Shown here piece after piece: positions 54,405 through 64,000 of a stretch of 64,000 bases of DNA; position 1 is the stretch's first letter; every line of letters begins with the position of its first letter. The stretch comes from Rhizophagus irregularis. Taxonomy: Eukaryota > Glomeromycota > Glomeromycetes > Glomerales > Glomeraceae. The notes beneath the pieces were generated by a model. It did not search any database and was not told the DNA's origin. It was given only the letters and a program-made list of their open reading frames with translations. The stretch covers positions 2,604,001 through 2,668,000 of the forward strand of contig NC_089454.1 in NCBI RefSeq assembly GCF_026210795.1, read 5' to 3'. Both the position numbers and the translations under genes were made by a program.

Positions 54405-56738
54405 TTAAGCTCTTTGGTGTTTTTCTATCTCCTTATATACTTTTCTCCAACTACTATCGTCATTCCTAACTTCAATTTGACTGTATCTTTTGGTATCTTT
54501 GTATACATCCTGGTTTTCTTTAAACATTTTAACCATGTCCAAATATTCATTTTTCTTTAATGTTGGGTATGACGATTTCTCCATTTTCTTCGTTTCTCTT
54601 CCAATATAATTTTCCCAACATACATCGCCATCTTTTTCCAAAAATATCACTATTGATTCATCTATTGTTCCTTTTAATCTGAATATTTCTTTTTCCATCT
54701 CATGGTTCCCATGTGGAGTAATTAATCCTCTGTTGAAACTTTTCGTCTTCTGATAATAATATTCGCAATATGGCGATTTGTCCAGAATTATTATATCCGT
54801 ATTTTCATCATATTCTAACATTCTTCTGTTTATTTGTTCTACTACTTCCTTTCTAAATTTCCATTCTGTTTCTAATTTTGATTCGTGAAATTCACCTTTG
54901 TCTTTTCTTCTCCTTTTGAATGTATTAAATCTTACTTTTAATCCTTGCTTTTCCCACTCTTTAATCAAATTTTGTACTATACTTGTTTTTCCTAATCCAT
55001 CCACTCCGTCGATTATAATAACTTGTGGCTTATTTTCTCTTCCCAATTTCTTTAATAATTCTTTTTCTGTCCTTTCCTCCAAATTCAAAAGTATGGCTTC
55101 TTTATCGGTAAAATATTTTTCATCATCCCATCTCCCTTTAAATCTTTTAGCATTATACCATTTATTCCTAAATTTGATATATCTCAATTTCCCCTTATTA
55201 CTTTCTATTTTTGTTATTTCTTGATTCTCGTTCCTTTCTGTTTCTTTTTCTTTAAATCTCAGTCTTGATAATCCATCTGCATTTTTAATTTTCTTTCCAC
55301 TTCTATGTACTATTTTAAAATCAAATTGTTGTAATTTCATTACCCATCTTGCTCTCCTTCCCGTTTGTTCCTTTCCATCTGTTAATCCTTTTAATGCTGC
55401 GTGATCTGTTATCACTATAAATTTCCTTCCTACTAAATATTTCTGAAAATGTTGTATTCCCCAAAATACCGCTAAGCATTCCAATTCTGTTGGTGGATAA
55501 TTCTTCTCTGCTCCAACTGTACTCCTACTTGCGTGAGCTATTACAACCTCTTTATTTTCTTCATTCATTTGAGCTAACACTGCTCCTAATCCTATCTTAG
55601 ATCCATCAGTTATCAATATAAATTCTCTGCTGAAATCCGGATATACTAAAATTGGATTTTCTGTCAATTTTGTCCTTAATACGTCAAATGCTTCTTGTTG
55701 TTCTTCCTTCCATTCAAACTTTTCATTCTTTCTTGTTAAGTTAAGCAAAGGTTTTGCTATCTTCGAAAAACCTTTTATAAATCTCCTATAATATGAACAT
55801 AATCCTAAAAATGATCTTACTTCTGTGACAGTTTTCGGCCTCCTTATATTTTCTATTTTCTCAACTTTCTCTTTATCCGGTCGCAATCCATCTCTTCCTA
55901 CTATATGCCCTAAGAAATTTATATTTCTCAATCCAAACTGACATTTCTTCAATTTCACAATCATATTATTCTCTCTCAATTTACTCAATACTTTATCTAC
56001 ATGTTCTATATGTTCCTCAAAATCTTCTGAATAAATCATTATATCATCTAAATACACTGTAACAAATTCCCCTATATATTCTTTTAATATTTTATCCATT
56101 AATCTCTGAAATGTTCCTGGTGCATTCTTCAATCCAAATGGCATAACATTGTATTCATATAATCCTTGTGAACAAATGAATGCTGTTTTCTCTTTATCTT
56201 CTTCTGCCATTTCTACTTGATGATATCCTGCTGCTAAGTCCAAACTTGTGAACCAACTTCCCTTTCTAAATTTTTCTAACAATTCGTCTATCCGGGGTAA
56301 AGGATATTCATCTGACTTTGTCACATTATTTAGCTTTCTATAATCTATACAAAATCTATAATTTCCAGTTTTCTTTCCTGCTAACGTTACTGGAGATGCC
56401 CAATTACTCCATGATTCTCTTATCTTCCCCATCTTTAACAATTGTTCAATTTCTTTCTTTATAAACTTTCCTTTTTCATCAGTTTCTTTATATCTCTTTT
56501 GTGCTATTGGTCCTTGATTTTCTTCAATTATTATTTCATGTTTAACTGTATTTATCCTTCCCAGTTTCTCTTCGTCATATTCGAATATATCTTCATATTC
56601 CCTTATCAATTTTTTAAATGCTATTCTCTCCTCATCGCTCATTTCTCCCAGATGTGTTTTCTTTTCAAATTTTTCTTCTTTGCTCTCATTTAGCATCTTT
56701 ACCGTCTCTCCTTCATTCAGAAAGCCAAGACCATTCAT
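54405..56738 (-). CDS. Reverse transcriptase-RNase H with thymidylate-kinase-like domain, inner element
   Basis: The ORF has 777 residues. RT carries SLDLAAGYHQVEM and YLDDIM; RNase H carries LITDGSKIGLGAVLAQ, ELECLAVFWG, VITDHAALKGL and NADGLSR. After RNase H comes an extra 90-residue segment absent from the outer copy (RYIKFRNKWYNAKRFKGRW). From about 571 to the end is the kinase domain with GVDGLGKTS (about 578-586) and LDKSPYCEYYYQ. Its ATG overlaps the protease stop as ATGA (56735-56738), suggesting coupled re-initiation. The kinase part is about 86 percent identical to the outer copy by hand count. Confidence 0.92.
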   Translation of the reverse strand: MNGLGFLNEGETVKMLNESKEEKFEKKTHLGEMSDEERIAFKKLIREYEDIFEYDEEKLGRINTVKHEIIIEENQGPIAQKRYKETDEKGKFIKKEIEQLLKMGKIRESWSNWASPVTLAGKKTGNYRFCIDYRKLNNVTKSDEYPLPRIDELLEKFRKGSWFTSLDLAAGYHQVEMAEEDKEKTAFICSQGLYEYNVMPFGLKNAPGTFQRLMDKILKEYIGEFVTVYLDDIMIYSEDFEEHIEHVDKVLSKLRENNMIVKLKKCQFGLRNINFLGHIVGRDGLRPDKEKVEKIENIRRPKTVTEVRSFLGLCSYYRRFIKGFSKIAKPLLNLTRKNEKFEWKEEQQEAFDVLRTKLTENPILVYPDFSREFILITDGSKIGLGAVLAQMNEENKEVVIAHASRSTVGAEKNYPPTELECLAVFWGIQHFQKYLVGRKFIVITDHAALKGLTDGKEQTGRRARWVMKLQQFDFKIVHRSGKKIKNADGLSRLRFKEKETERNENQEITKIESNKGKLRYIKFRNKWYNAKRFKGRWDDEKYFTDKEAILLNLEERTEKELLKKLGRENKPQVIIIDGVDGLGKTSIVQNLIKEWEKQGLKVRFNTFKRRRKDKGEFHESKLETEWKFRKEVVEQINRRMLEYDENTDIIILDKSPYCEYYYQKTKSFNRGLITPHGNHEMEKEIFRLKGTIDESIVIFLEKDGDVCWENYIGRETKKMEKSSYPTLKKNEYLDMVKMFKENQDVYKDTKRYSQIEVRNDDSSWRKVYKEIEKHQRA

Positions 56739-57325
56739 TTTTCCTCATCCCTCTTTTCTCTATCAGTTTTTACAATCGATAACAACTCTTCTTTTTCCAT
56801 CTCCTCATATTCATCTTCACTCTCTGACTCTTCACTAGAATTGCCATCTATATCATCTATATTCTTTGGATCTCCATTAAATTCACCCCTATTCCCTGAC
56901 TCCTCAAATTCAACATTTTTCTTTCCTCTAAAATCAATTGGTATTTCATATATTCCATTATCCCATTCTATTGTTAACAGACCTTCTTTCATATTTATTA
57001 TCCCATATCTTAATAAATCAGTTCCTAATATTAAATCTTTTCTTCTCGAGTCGATTACTTCGAACTCCAAAGGTATTTCTAAATTTTCGTCAATTTCTAT
57101 TCTAATTTCCACTCTTCCTAATGAAGCTATGTTATTTCCATCTGCTATTGTTAATACGACATTACTTTCCTTCGTTATTGGTATATTTAATTCTTTTCTC
57201 AGTTCATTCGTTATTACTGAAGGTCCTGCTCCTGTATCAACTAATGCTCTAATCATTTTTCCTTCAATTATTATATTACATCTTGTTGCTTGTGATTTTT
57301 CTTCTTTCTGATTAATATTCTTCAA
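56735..57325 (-). CDS. Aspartic protease of the inner element, in frame with Gag
   Basis: The retropepsin core has DTGAGPSVIT and LILGTDLL. No ATG stands at its start; the frame is continuous with Gag across a single UGA (57341-57343) followed by CUA CAC UCG. It therefore probably exists as a Gag-Pro readthrough product. An acidic C-terminal tail leads into the ATGA overlap with the RT ORF. Confidence 0.9.
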   Translation of the reverse strand: MKNINQKEEKSQATRCNIIIEGKMIRALVDTGAGPSVITNELRKELNIPITKESNVVLTIADGNNIASLGRVEIRIEIDENLEIPLEFEVIDSRRKDLILGTDLLRYGIINMKEGLLTIEWDNGIYEIPIDFRGKKNVEFEESGNRGEFNGDPKNIDDIDGNSSEESESEDEYEEMEKEELLSIVKTDREKRDEEK

Positions 57326-57340
57326 TTCCCCCGAGTGTAG

Positions 57341-60300
57341 TCAATATCTCAAACCATTTAATAATTTCTTCCTTACTTCTGGTCTTTCATTCATCATTTG
57401 TCCCCAATTAATTGGTACGCTTGAATTTACAAATTGCTCAAATGGATCAAAATCTCCAACATTTGGTATATTTCGATTTAACTTCACTTTCTCGTTTGTA
57501 CATTCTCTAGCAAAATGTCCTTGTTGTCCACAATTGTGACACCTATTATTATTCTTTCTAGTTTCATATCCTTTCTGTAATTGTTCTTTTGTAAAACCCC
57601 TCTTATTATTCTCCTGTGCTTTTTGCTGTTGTCCTTGCCATTGTACATTTCTTCTTCTATCTCTTTCATCGTTCATAACCTTGTCTTTATTTCTTTCACT
57701 CTTTCTAGGTGGTACTGGGAACATATCATATCTCTCCTCATCTTCATAGTTATTCACTTCGTAACCATCGAATCCATTATTATAGTTATCATATCCACCA
57801 CCCTCATTATATCCATCATATTCATCATTATATTCCATATTATACACATTATATCCTTCACCATAATATTCTTCATCAAGGTAATTAACTTGATTATTTT
57901 GGCTATATGACCCTTTATTATTTCCTCCATATGATCTTCTTTGACCTTCCCTACAAACTCTAGAAGTATGTCCTTTTCTTCCACATGTATAGCAAGTCAT
58001 TCTATCCCAGTTCATATTATTTCTTTGGACATTATTATTTCCGATCGGTCTCCTATCATTCCCATTCCTTTGCATTACATATGCTTCATTTCTCTGCATT
58101 ACATGTGCTTCCAACCTTTTTATTCCATTAATTAACTCATCCCATTCATCACTTTTAACTTCTTTTTTTTGTAATTCTTTCGCAATTGGATTCATTCCTT
58201 TATACTTATTTATCTCTTCTTTCAAAATTTCTTCCATGTTTTTCTCTTGTCCTACTCGTTTCATATCTAATCCCGTTGTTTTCATTAACAACTCATCCTT
58301 CGCTTCCTCTTCTCTTTTTGCTTCGTTAACTGCATCATTCAGATTCGTCAGATTACTTCTCCTAACATGATAACCTAGCATGGCATCTAACCCTTGAATA
58401 AAATAATTCACTTGATATAAATCATCTAACGCATGACCTCTAGTTGCAACTCTTAATATTGACCTAAATCTTCTAGTATATTCTTCAACACTTTCATTTG
58501 TTCCCTGTTTAATTCTTGTTAATTCTAACATTTTTCTTCTTTGAACATCATTCCTAGTAAATCTGTCGATTAATCTTCTTTTCAAATTTCTGTCCTCATT
58601 ATGATCACACCAATTCACTAAATTAGCTGCTACCTTTTCTTTTTCCTCATTATACCATTGTAATGCAATTCCTCTTAAACAAGTTATAGCTATATTCGCC
58701 TTATTTTGTCTACATACACCTCCTCCAACATTTCCTTCTGGTCGTCCACTTACTGTAAATGCTATCTCAAATTGTCTAATCCAATCATTAATATCTTCAT
58801 CCTCTTTTCCACTAAAAGTTGGCATACCTACTATTCCCCCCATTCCTGCAGTCTGAATCCTATCCGCCAAAGTCTGTCCTGCCCCTAACGCATTATCTAA
58901 TGCATTTGGTGCCAATCCCATAGCATTCTCCATTATTCTTCTTATTTGTGCTTCATTTGCCATATTTACTATATTCTCTTGAAATAATCCTTGTAAATTG
59001 TAATCAGATAATTCACTTTCGTTGTCAGAATTTTTAATATTTAATGAACTATTTGTATCTGAGTTTTGACTTAAGTCGCTACCCCCTCTATTTATAACAT
59101 TTTCAATTTCATCTTCAAACTCATCTTCATTAAAATTTTCAATATTTCCATCCCATATTTCATCTGGACTTAATATTTCTCCAGTCTTTTCTGAATCATC
59201 TGTATTTTCTTCTTTTGATTCTTCATTATCACTCTTTTCACCACTTTCTTCACTATCTATCACTCCTGCTTGTTCTTTCAACAACTTATCTAACTTTTTC
59301 TTTAATTCTCTTTCTGACTCATTTTTATTTTCTTGAAAGATTTCAATAAATTCTTTATCCAAAATTTCTCCATCTGTATATCCCATACTAGTTAATCTTA
59401 ACAATTCCTCTTCAATTATCATTATTCCAATATCCTCAAAAATCTTTTGCAATCTTTTTACCCGATCATCAATTTCATCAATATCTTCTTCCTCACAATC
59501 TTTGCATATAGTTCCTTCTAATCTAAACATATCATTCATCCATCTTATTTCGCATCTTTCGCACCAAGTTGTATTCTCATTTAACCACTTATGAATCTCT
59601 TTTCTTAACTCTCTATCTTCTAATTCTATTATTCCCATATACCTTTCTATGAATTCTTCTGTCACCATTATTCGATTATTAACTCCAAAATTCTTTATTC
59701 TTTGAATTTCCGATACATCCATTTCGTATCCTAATTTTTCTAAGTTGTTTTTTAGTTCTATTAATTCATCTTGTTCATCTTCCCGTATTTCCCGATTACA
59801 TTCTTCACATCTGCCATTTTCTTTTGATATTATATACTCTAATTTCTGCTTATTGCATCTATTACATATTATCGTACTCAAATCCATCCATTCCTTTATG
59901 TCTTCAGACTTATCAAATCTCCCTTCCTGAAAAATATAGTATCTTATAAAATTACTTGTTGACAGTATTCCCGTTTCTATCTTTTCTTTTATTCCAAATT
60001 TCATTATTTCTCTGACGAGCTTTTCCTTTGGGTTTACTATTAGTTGTTTTAATCCTATTCTTATTTCACTTAACTTCCACGTTTTATCTTCTACTATTAT
60101 TTCTATTTCTTCTTCAGAATCATGTATTTCATTATCTTCTCCTTGCTCTATCTCTATAAGCTTGAATTTTTGTGTTCTTTCCATCGCTTCTTTTAAATCT
60201 GTTACAATCCATTCTATTACTCCATCATCTATTCTCAATATAATAGGATCTCTTGCGTCTATATCTTCACTATCTTTAAATGTCATGCTATCTGTCAGTT

Positions 60301-61246
60301 TTCTTACAGTATCTTCTTGCAAATTCTCTCCCTCAGATAACATCTTCTCGAACCATTCTGGTGAATCATTTTCATGATATGTATGTATTTGTTTACCTTC
60401 ATATTTGTCATTCCACCAGTACCTGAATCTTTCAAATCTAAGATATAAACTCATGTTAAAATTCTTTTTCATTTCATAACTTTCTAAGCTATCTTCACTT
60501 TCTGAATCTTCTGGTTCTTTTGTAAAGCCCCTAGTATCTATAAATATTCTTATTATCTTTTGTACCATATTCCTGTGATATTCGTGAACATTTTCTATGT
60601 CTATATTCCCATATTCCATATTGGACATTAATTCTTTTACTTTCTCCTCATTCGTAGCTATTCCCTCCTCTTCATAAAGTAATTCCCTGAATGTCTTTAT
60701 TGCTCCCAACTTTACTCGTAATGGCTCAACTTCTTTCGATGTGATTTTGTACCATTGCCAAAATTTTTCAAACCTTCTTTCAACATCCCAATCTTCCAAA
60801 ATATATTTGTGTTCTATTAATTCAGGATTTCCGATTAATCTATCAAATACTTCATTCTCTAAATCTCCTTCAATACAATCTCTTACAATTACTAATATAA
60901 TCGTTCGTAATCCTTTTTCTTTCATTTTTGGTTGTATTCTATATCTTATTGATTCCGTTATTCTATCCATTATGTCTCTACATCTTCCTTTATGTATTGT
61001 ATCTTCTCTTTCTGAATTATTCATACTTAACAAATCCAATACTCCTTTAATTGTTACATCGTTATATATTATTATTGTATCTTCGAACTTAAATAATGCA
61101 TCCCAAAATTTCTTGAATACCATTGGTTCATTTCCCATCGGATGACATAATTCACAATTTAAACATTCATCTAATTCTCCTGTTCTCAATTCATGTTCCT
61201 CTTTATGTGCTCTATATTCACTTTCCCATTGATGGTACCATTCCAT
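57341..61246 (-). CDS. Gag of the inner LTR retrotransposon
   Basis: About 1,301 residues from the ATG at 61246 (context ACGATGGAATGGTA; an upstream TTG extends the frame by four codons but is unlikely). The N-terminal extension is about 750 residues: a CLNCELC pair near 35, then tandem modules with CNRC..CEEC (about 460-480) and CERC..CKDC (about 560-590). The capsid-like domain (PTFSGKEDEDINDWIRQFEI, YTRRFRSIL, YFIQGLDAM) follows. Two CCHC knuckles are present, CYTCGRKGHTSRVC (about 1085) and CHNCGQQGHFAREC (about 1235), where the outer Gag has one. A Tyr/Asn/Gly/Asp-rich region lies between them. It packages RNA and builds the particle. Confidence 0.9.
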   Translation of the reverse strand: MEWYHQWESEYRAHKEEHELRTGELDECLNCELCHPMGNEPMVFKKFWDALFKFEDTIIIYNDVTIKGVLDLLSMNNSEREDTIHKGRCRDIMDRITESIRYRIQPKMKEKGLRTIILVIVRDCIEGDLENEVFDRLIGNPELIEHKYILEDWDVERRFEKFWQWYKITSKEVEPLRVKLGAIKTFRELLYEEEGIATNEEKVKELMSNMEYGNIDIENVHEYHRNMVQKIIRIFIDTRGFTKEPEDSESEDSLESYEMKKNFNMSLYLRFERFRYWWNDKYEGKQIHTYHENDSPEWFEKMLSEGENLQEDTVRKLTDSMTFKDSEDIDARDPIILRIDDGVIEWIVTDLKEAMERTQKFKLIEIEQGEDNEIHDSEEEIEIIVEDKTWKLSEIRIGLKQLIVNPKEKLVREIMKFGIKEKIETGILSTSNFIRYYIFQEGRFDKSEDIKEWMDLSTIICNRCNKQKLEYIISKENGRCEECNREIREDEQDELIELKNNLEKLGYEMDVSEIQRIKNFGVNNRIMVTEEFIERYMGIIELEDRELRKEIHKWLNENTTWCERCEIRWMNDMFRLEGTICKDCEEEDIDEIDDRVKRLQKIFEDIGIMIIEEELLRLTSMGYTDGEILDKEFIEIFQENKNESERELKKKLDKLLKEQAGVIDSEESGEKSDNEESKEENTDDSEKTGEILSPDEIWDGNIENFNEDEFEDEIENVINRGGSDLSQNSDTNSSLNIKNSDNESELSDYNLQGLFQENIVNMANEAQIRRIMENAMGLAPNALDNALGAGQTLADRIQTAGMGGIVGMPTFSGKEDEDINDWIRQFEIAFTVSGRPEGNVGGGVCRQNKANIAITCLRGIALQWYNEEKEKVAANLVNWCDHNEDRNLKRRLIDRFTRNDVQRRKMLELTRIKQGTNESVEEYTRRFRSILRVATRGHALDDLYQVNYFIQGLDAMLGYHVRRSNLTNLNDAVNEAKREEEAKDELLMKTTGLDMKRVGQEKNMEEILKEEINKYKGMNPIAKELQKKEVKSDEWDELINGIKRLEAHVMQRNEAYVMQRNGNDRRPIGNNNVQRNNMNWDRMTCYTCGRKGHTSRVCREGQRRSYGGNNKGSYSQNNQVNYLDEEYYGEGYNVYNMEYNDEYDGYNEGGGYDNYNNGFDGYEVNNYEDEERYDMFPVPPRKSERNKDKVMNDERDRRRNVQWQGQQQKAQENNKRGFTKEQLQKGYETRKNNNRCHNCGQQGHFARECTNEKVKLNRNIPNVGDFDPFEQFVNSSVPINWGQMMNERPEVRKKLLNGLRY

Positions 61247-61894
61247 CGTATACTTCAATTAAATTATTAAAAATATTCATCCAGAATTCAAATTGGAATT
61301 TCGCTTTCTTATATATCATTTTTATCGCTTCTATTCTGATCTTCTAACCATTCTTTACTATATCATCCTTTCCTATTATCTATATTAAATGTATAATCTT
61401 TCTTTCATTATGAATATTCATTTAACAACTTATTATTTTTTTTTTTTTTCTAAATCTTTTACTTATTCATAATATTCTTATATTAATCTTTCAATCTTTA
61501 AATCCTCTTTTTTTTTTGATTCTCACAAGTTTCTTCTGCTATTCTTATCTTTCATAATTTCATGTATATATTTTACTGCGCCATTAATTCAAAAATTATT
61601 CTAAGTCCACAATCTCCTCAGACTGCGGAGGTTTTTATTGCGCATTCTAAAAATTCCAAAAATTTTCTAAGTTTTTACTGCGCCTCAAAATTTTCTTTTA
61701 TCATCAAAATTTGTAATTTTCGCATTTCACGAACTTCAAAATTCTCATAACTTCTAAAGTTTGTGAATTTTTAGTTCTTTTTCATTATATATGTAATCTT
61801 TACATCTATATATTCAATATTACGCAAAATATCTTCTTTGTTTAATCTTGTACTAATTCTTATTATCACCATTATGTCGACACACAACATATTA

Positions 61895-61975
61895 TACTTT
61901 ATGCGACACACGCATTTACACTTATGCGACACACGCATTTACACTTATGCGACACACGCATTTATACTTATTTAA
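61895..61975. repeat. Three tandem 24-bp units with TGCG/CGCA hairpins
   Basis: ATGCGACACACGCATTTACACTT occurs three times; each contains the inverted pair TGCG-ACACA-CGCA, able to form a small stem-loop in the genomic RNA leader. Confidence 0.85.
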
Positions 61976-62339
61976 CGATGTTTCTTCTTATTTATTATCT
62001 TTTACAATTTAATAACCTATACTCGGCTTGCCTTTACCTTCACAATGAAGTATAGTAGTTTCGAGGTTTGTTATTCACATTTTATCATTTGACCAGCAAA
62101 TATTCCTAAATTTCGCATTATTCCATAACGTTCATCTTCTTTTCGTGAGTTCAATTGCGCATTTCCCTAAATGCTTTCAGTTTTATCTGAAGAAGTTATA
62201 CTCACGATGGTTTCTCTTTTTGCCTTGTGAATTCAATTACGCATTTTCAAAATGCTTTCAGTAGGGAGATGTTCCACTCACGTCTGAGTCCAATTATTTC
62301 AATTCCCATCTGAAGAAGTTATATTCACAGCCGGTGTTT

Positions 62340-62432
62340 TTGTAATAGGTTCTCACGTAACCCTTGTGTTTTAAATAGGTTCCCACGCAACCCTTGTGTT
62401 TTGGTAATAGGTTCCCACGTAACCCTTGAGTT
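62340..62432. repeat. Three tandem 30-32 bp units in the leader
   Basis: The units read AATAGGTTCCCACGTAACCC followed by TTGTGTTTT, with small variations. Confidence 0.85.
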
Positions 62433-62980
62433 TATAGCTTACTCGTCAACTTTTCGTTACAACATTGTATCCCCAGGAACTTCTGGCATCTGCAAAATAC
62501 AATGGTGCCCCTCCCAGAATACCACATCTTACGAGGGCTTCCTTAATTTCTTGGTTTTACAATTATTAGCGCGAAAACTTTAAAGACGACAACTTTTGTG
62601 ACTTACTACAATACTTTTCCGGATATTCTTGTAACAAATCTATTATTTTGAAACGAGTTCATTATATTCCATCATATCACCGCATCCTTCTTTTTATAAT
62701 TCCTAAGGTAGGTGTACAATATCGCTATTTTGCCCGTTCCCATTTTAAAGTTTTTCAGGTACTTACAACCTTTTTCCCCAATCTTATATTTTAATTCTAA
62801 TACCTCTTTTTCTGAGTTCAGATTCTTCGGAATACCATGTCGGTACCATGATCGGAATGATCTTTCCCTTCGCGAGTGATCAATTCACTTAGTTGTTAAC
62901 CATTTCCTTCTTAATACCGCATAGGTACTTGACTATATGAAGATAGTCAAAATGTCGACGCAAAGTCAACATTTCCTTTC

Positions 62981-62995
62981 TCGGAGCATGCACCA
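62981..62995 (-). other. Primer-binding site of the inner element
   Basis: The minus strand reads TGGTGCATGCTCCGA three bases downstream of the 5' LTR end. The initial TGG pairs with the CCA end of a tRNA. The tRNA identity is not assigned. Confidence 0.7.
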
Positions 62996-62998
62996 AAT

Positions 62999-64000
62999 TG
63001 TCACCCCCGTCTGCCACCCGGCGGTAAACAAAGTTCCCTGCTTCTGTTATATGTGCTCCACGAAACATTAACATTCTTGCTTGGTTTAGTTTTATTACTA
63101 CTTAACTTTCAAATTGCGATAGCTCTCGCCACAATATTTCATCCATTATCTTCTTTCAAAATACGATAGTTCTCTTTACAAAAGTTTATATTTTATTCAT
63201 TTCATAATTCTTGTTATGACATTAAATTCACCATGAATTTGTCCAATTAAAATTAATTAAGCGAACATTACAGTAAAGTTTAGGGCGAACCTATTACCTT
63301 TAAAATAACATTACGCTTTACTAACAATTAATTAAACAAAATTACTTTTTCATCATAAGAAAATAGTAACAAAAACAATCGAAACAATTAATTTTCATAT
63401 CAAAGGGTATTTTATTTATTCTTCATAAAATTCACAATTAACTAATTTACTTAAAGTTTTACATCGTATCTGACGACTGTGGAATTCACCTCCCATTCCG
63501 CTCCTATTTAAACCAACTTTCTTATTCTTTCTTTTCTTACTTCTTATTTCTTTCTAATATTTTATGTTATGTGTTCCCTTTTATGCGCTATCTTGTATGC
63601 TATTCATATATTATCTTTTCTAATATGTTATACTATTTTAATACGCTATCTTTTCTTCAAAATAATCTTTCAAATATTATGTCGTAAAGATATAATCCAT
63701 CTTTTGTGGCTGTGCTATCTTTTCTTTAAAATAAAATAATCTTTCAAATATTATATCGTAAAGATCCATCTTTTGTGGCTGTGCTATCTTTTCTACTGCG
63801 TCTCGTCAGCTATTCTTCTACTGCGGCTGCAGTTCATCAATATTTTACATGTTCCTATTTTTTTTGTTCCTTTAATTCGCTATCCTTCCTTTTTATATGA
63901 TTTATCATTTGTGGCTTATGATTACTCCTCCTAATTGTTCCTATTGTTGAACTTGATAAACTGGTTGCTAAGCCACATCGATCAACTTCCTACTGGATCT
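62999..64000 (-). repeat. 5' LTR of the inner retrotransposon (partial, runs off the window)
   Basis: Matches 51516 onward base for base as far as I could compare, except for C at 63605. Extrapolated end is about 64172. Confidence 0.92.

Larger units (their letters stand above)
61247..62998 (-). other. 5' leader of the inner element (1.75 kb)
   Basis: No long ORF. It holds the TTTTACTGCGCC motif twice (about 61570, 61673), a TGCGACACACGCATTTACAC tandem repeat (61895-61975) and a 30-32 bp repeat (62340-62432). It probably contains packaging and dimerisation signals; which ones cannot be told. Confidence 0.6.
51516..64000 (-). mobile_element. Inner Ty3/Gypsy-type LTR retrotransposon, nested in the outer leader
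   Basis: It has LTRs at 51516-52689 and 62999 to the window end, a primer-binding site, a 1.75 kb leader, Gag, protease, RT-RNase H-kinase, a 113-codon ORF, integrase and a polypurine tract. All ORFs are open. It runs about 170 bp past the window edge. LTR identity (one difference seen over about 1,000 bp) indicates a very recent and possibly active copy. Confidence 0.92.

Overview
The window looks like AT-rich nuclear DNA of an arbuscular mycorrhizal fungus (Glomeromycotina, most like Rhizophagus). The reasons are short GT-AG introns, several paralogous kinases with a Cys-pair leader, a Sel1-repeat/kinase fusion, a broken BTB-TLD-type gene, and a high density of transposable elements. This assignment is inference from family content; no database search was possible.

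Left part (1-22,860). The 3' end of a LINE-type retroelement (3-760) abuts a frameshifted kinase relic (782-1614). A four-exon gene (6256-8327) joins a bromodomain-like module to a PD-(D/E)XK nuclease-like domain. A 160-180 bp tandem array follows (about 9,640-10,240), then a BTB/TLD relic (about 12,960-13,370). Next come an apparently intact three-exon kinase (15156-16721) and a dead paralogue (19289-21531) interrupted by a MULE-type MITE. Many non-autonomous DNA elements with readable inverted repeats and target duplications lie in between: hAT, MULE, PIF/Harbinger and pogo-like types.

Middle part (22,860-42,850). A 3.0 kb element with terminal inverted repeats and TTA flanks carries a single 603-codon ORF of no recognised family. 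A decayed ORF and a purine-rich minisatellite follow. On the minus strand there is a 1,502-residue protein with 28 Sel1 repeats and a C-terminal kinase (30499-35077). Also on the minus strand is a seven-exon TRP-like channel with an N-terminal propeller-like region (37813-41739, 1,159 residues).

Right part (42,851-64,000). Two related Ty3/Gypsy-type LTR retrotransposons lie on the minus strand, one nested in the 5' leader of the other. The outer element (3' LTR 42851-44026, body to 51515) is cut at 51515 by the LTR of the inner element (LTR 51516-52689, body to 62998, second LTR 62999 to the window end). The inner LTRs show one visible difference over about 1,000 bp, so that insertion is very recent. 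Both elements encode Gag, protease, RT-RNase H and integrase as separate ORFs. Both carry a thymidylate-kinase-like P-loop domain fused to the C-terminus of RT-RNase H. In both, Gag and protease are in the same frame, separated by a conserved UGA-CUA-CAC-UCG context that suggests stop-codon readthrough. The captured nucleotide kinase and the readthrough signal are the strongest candidates for something undescribed.
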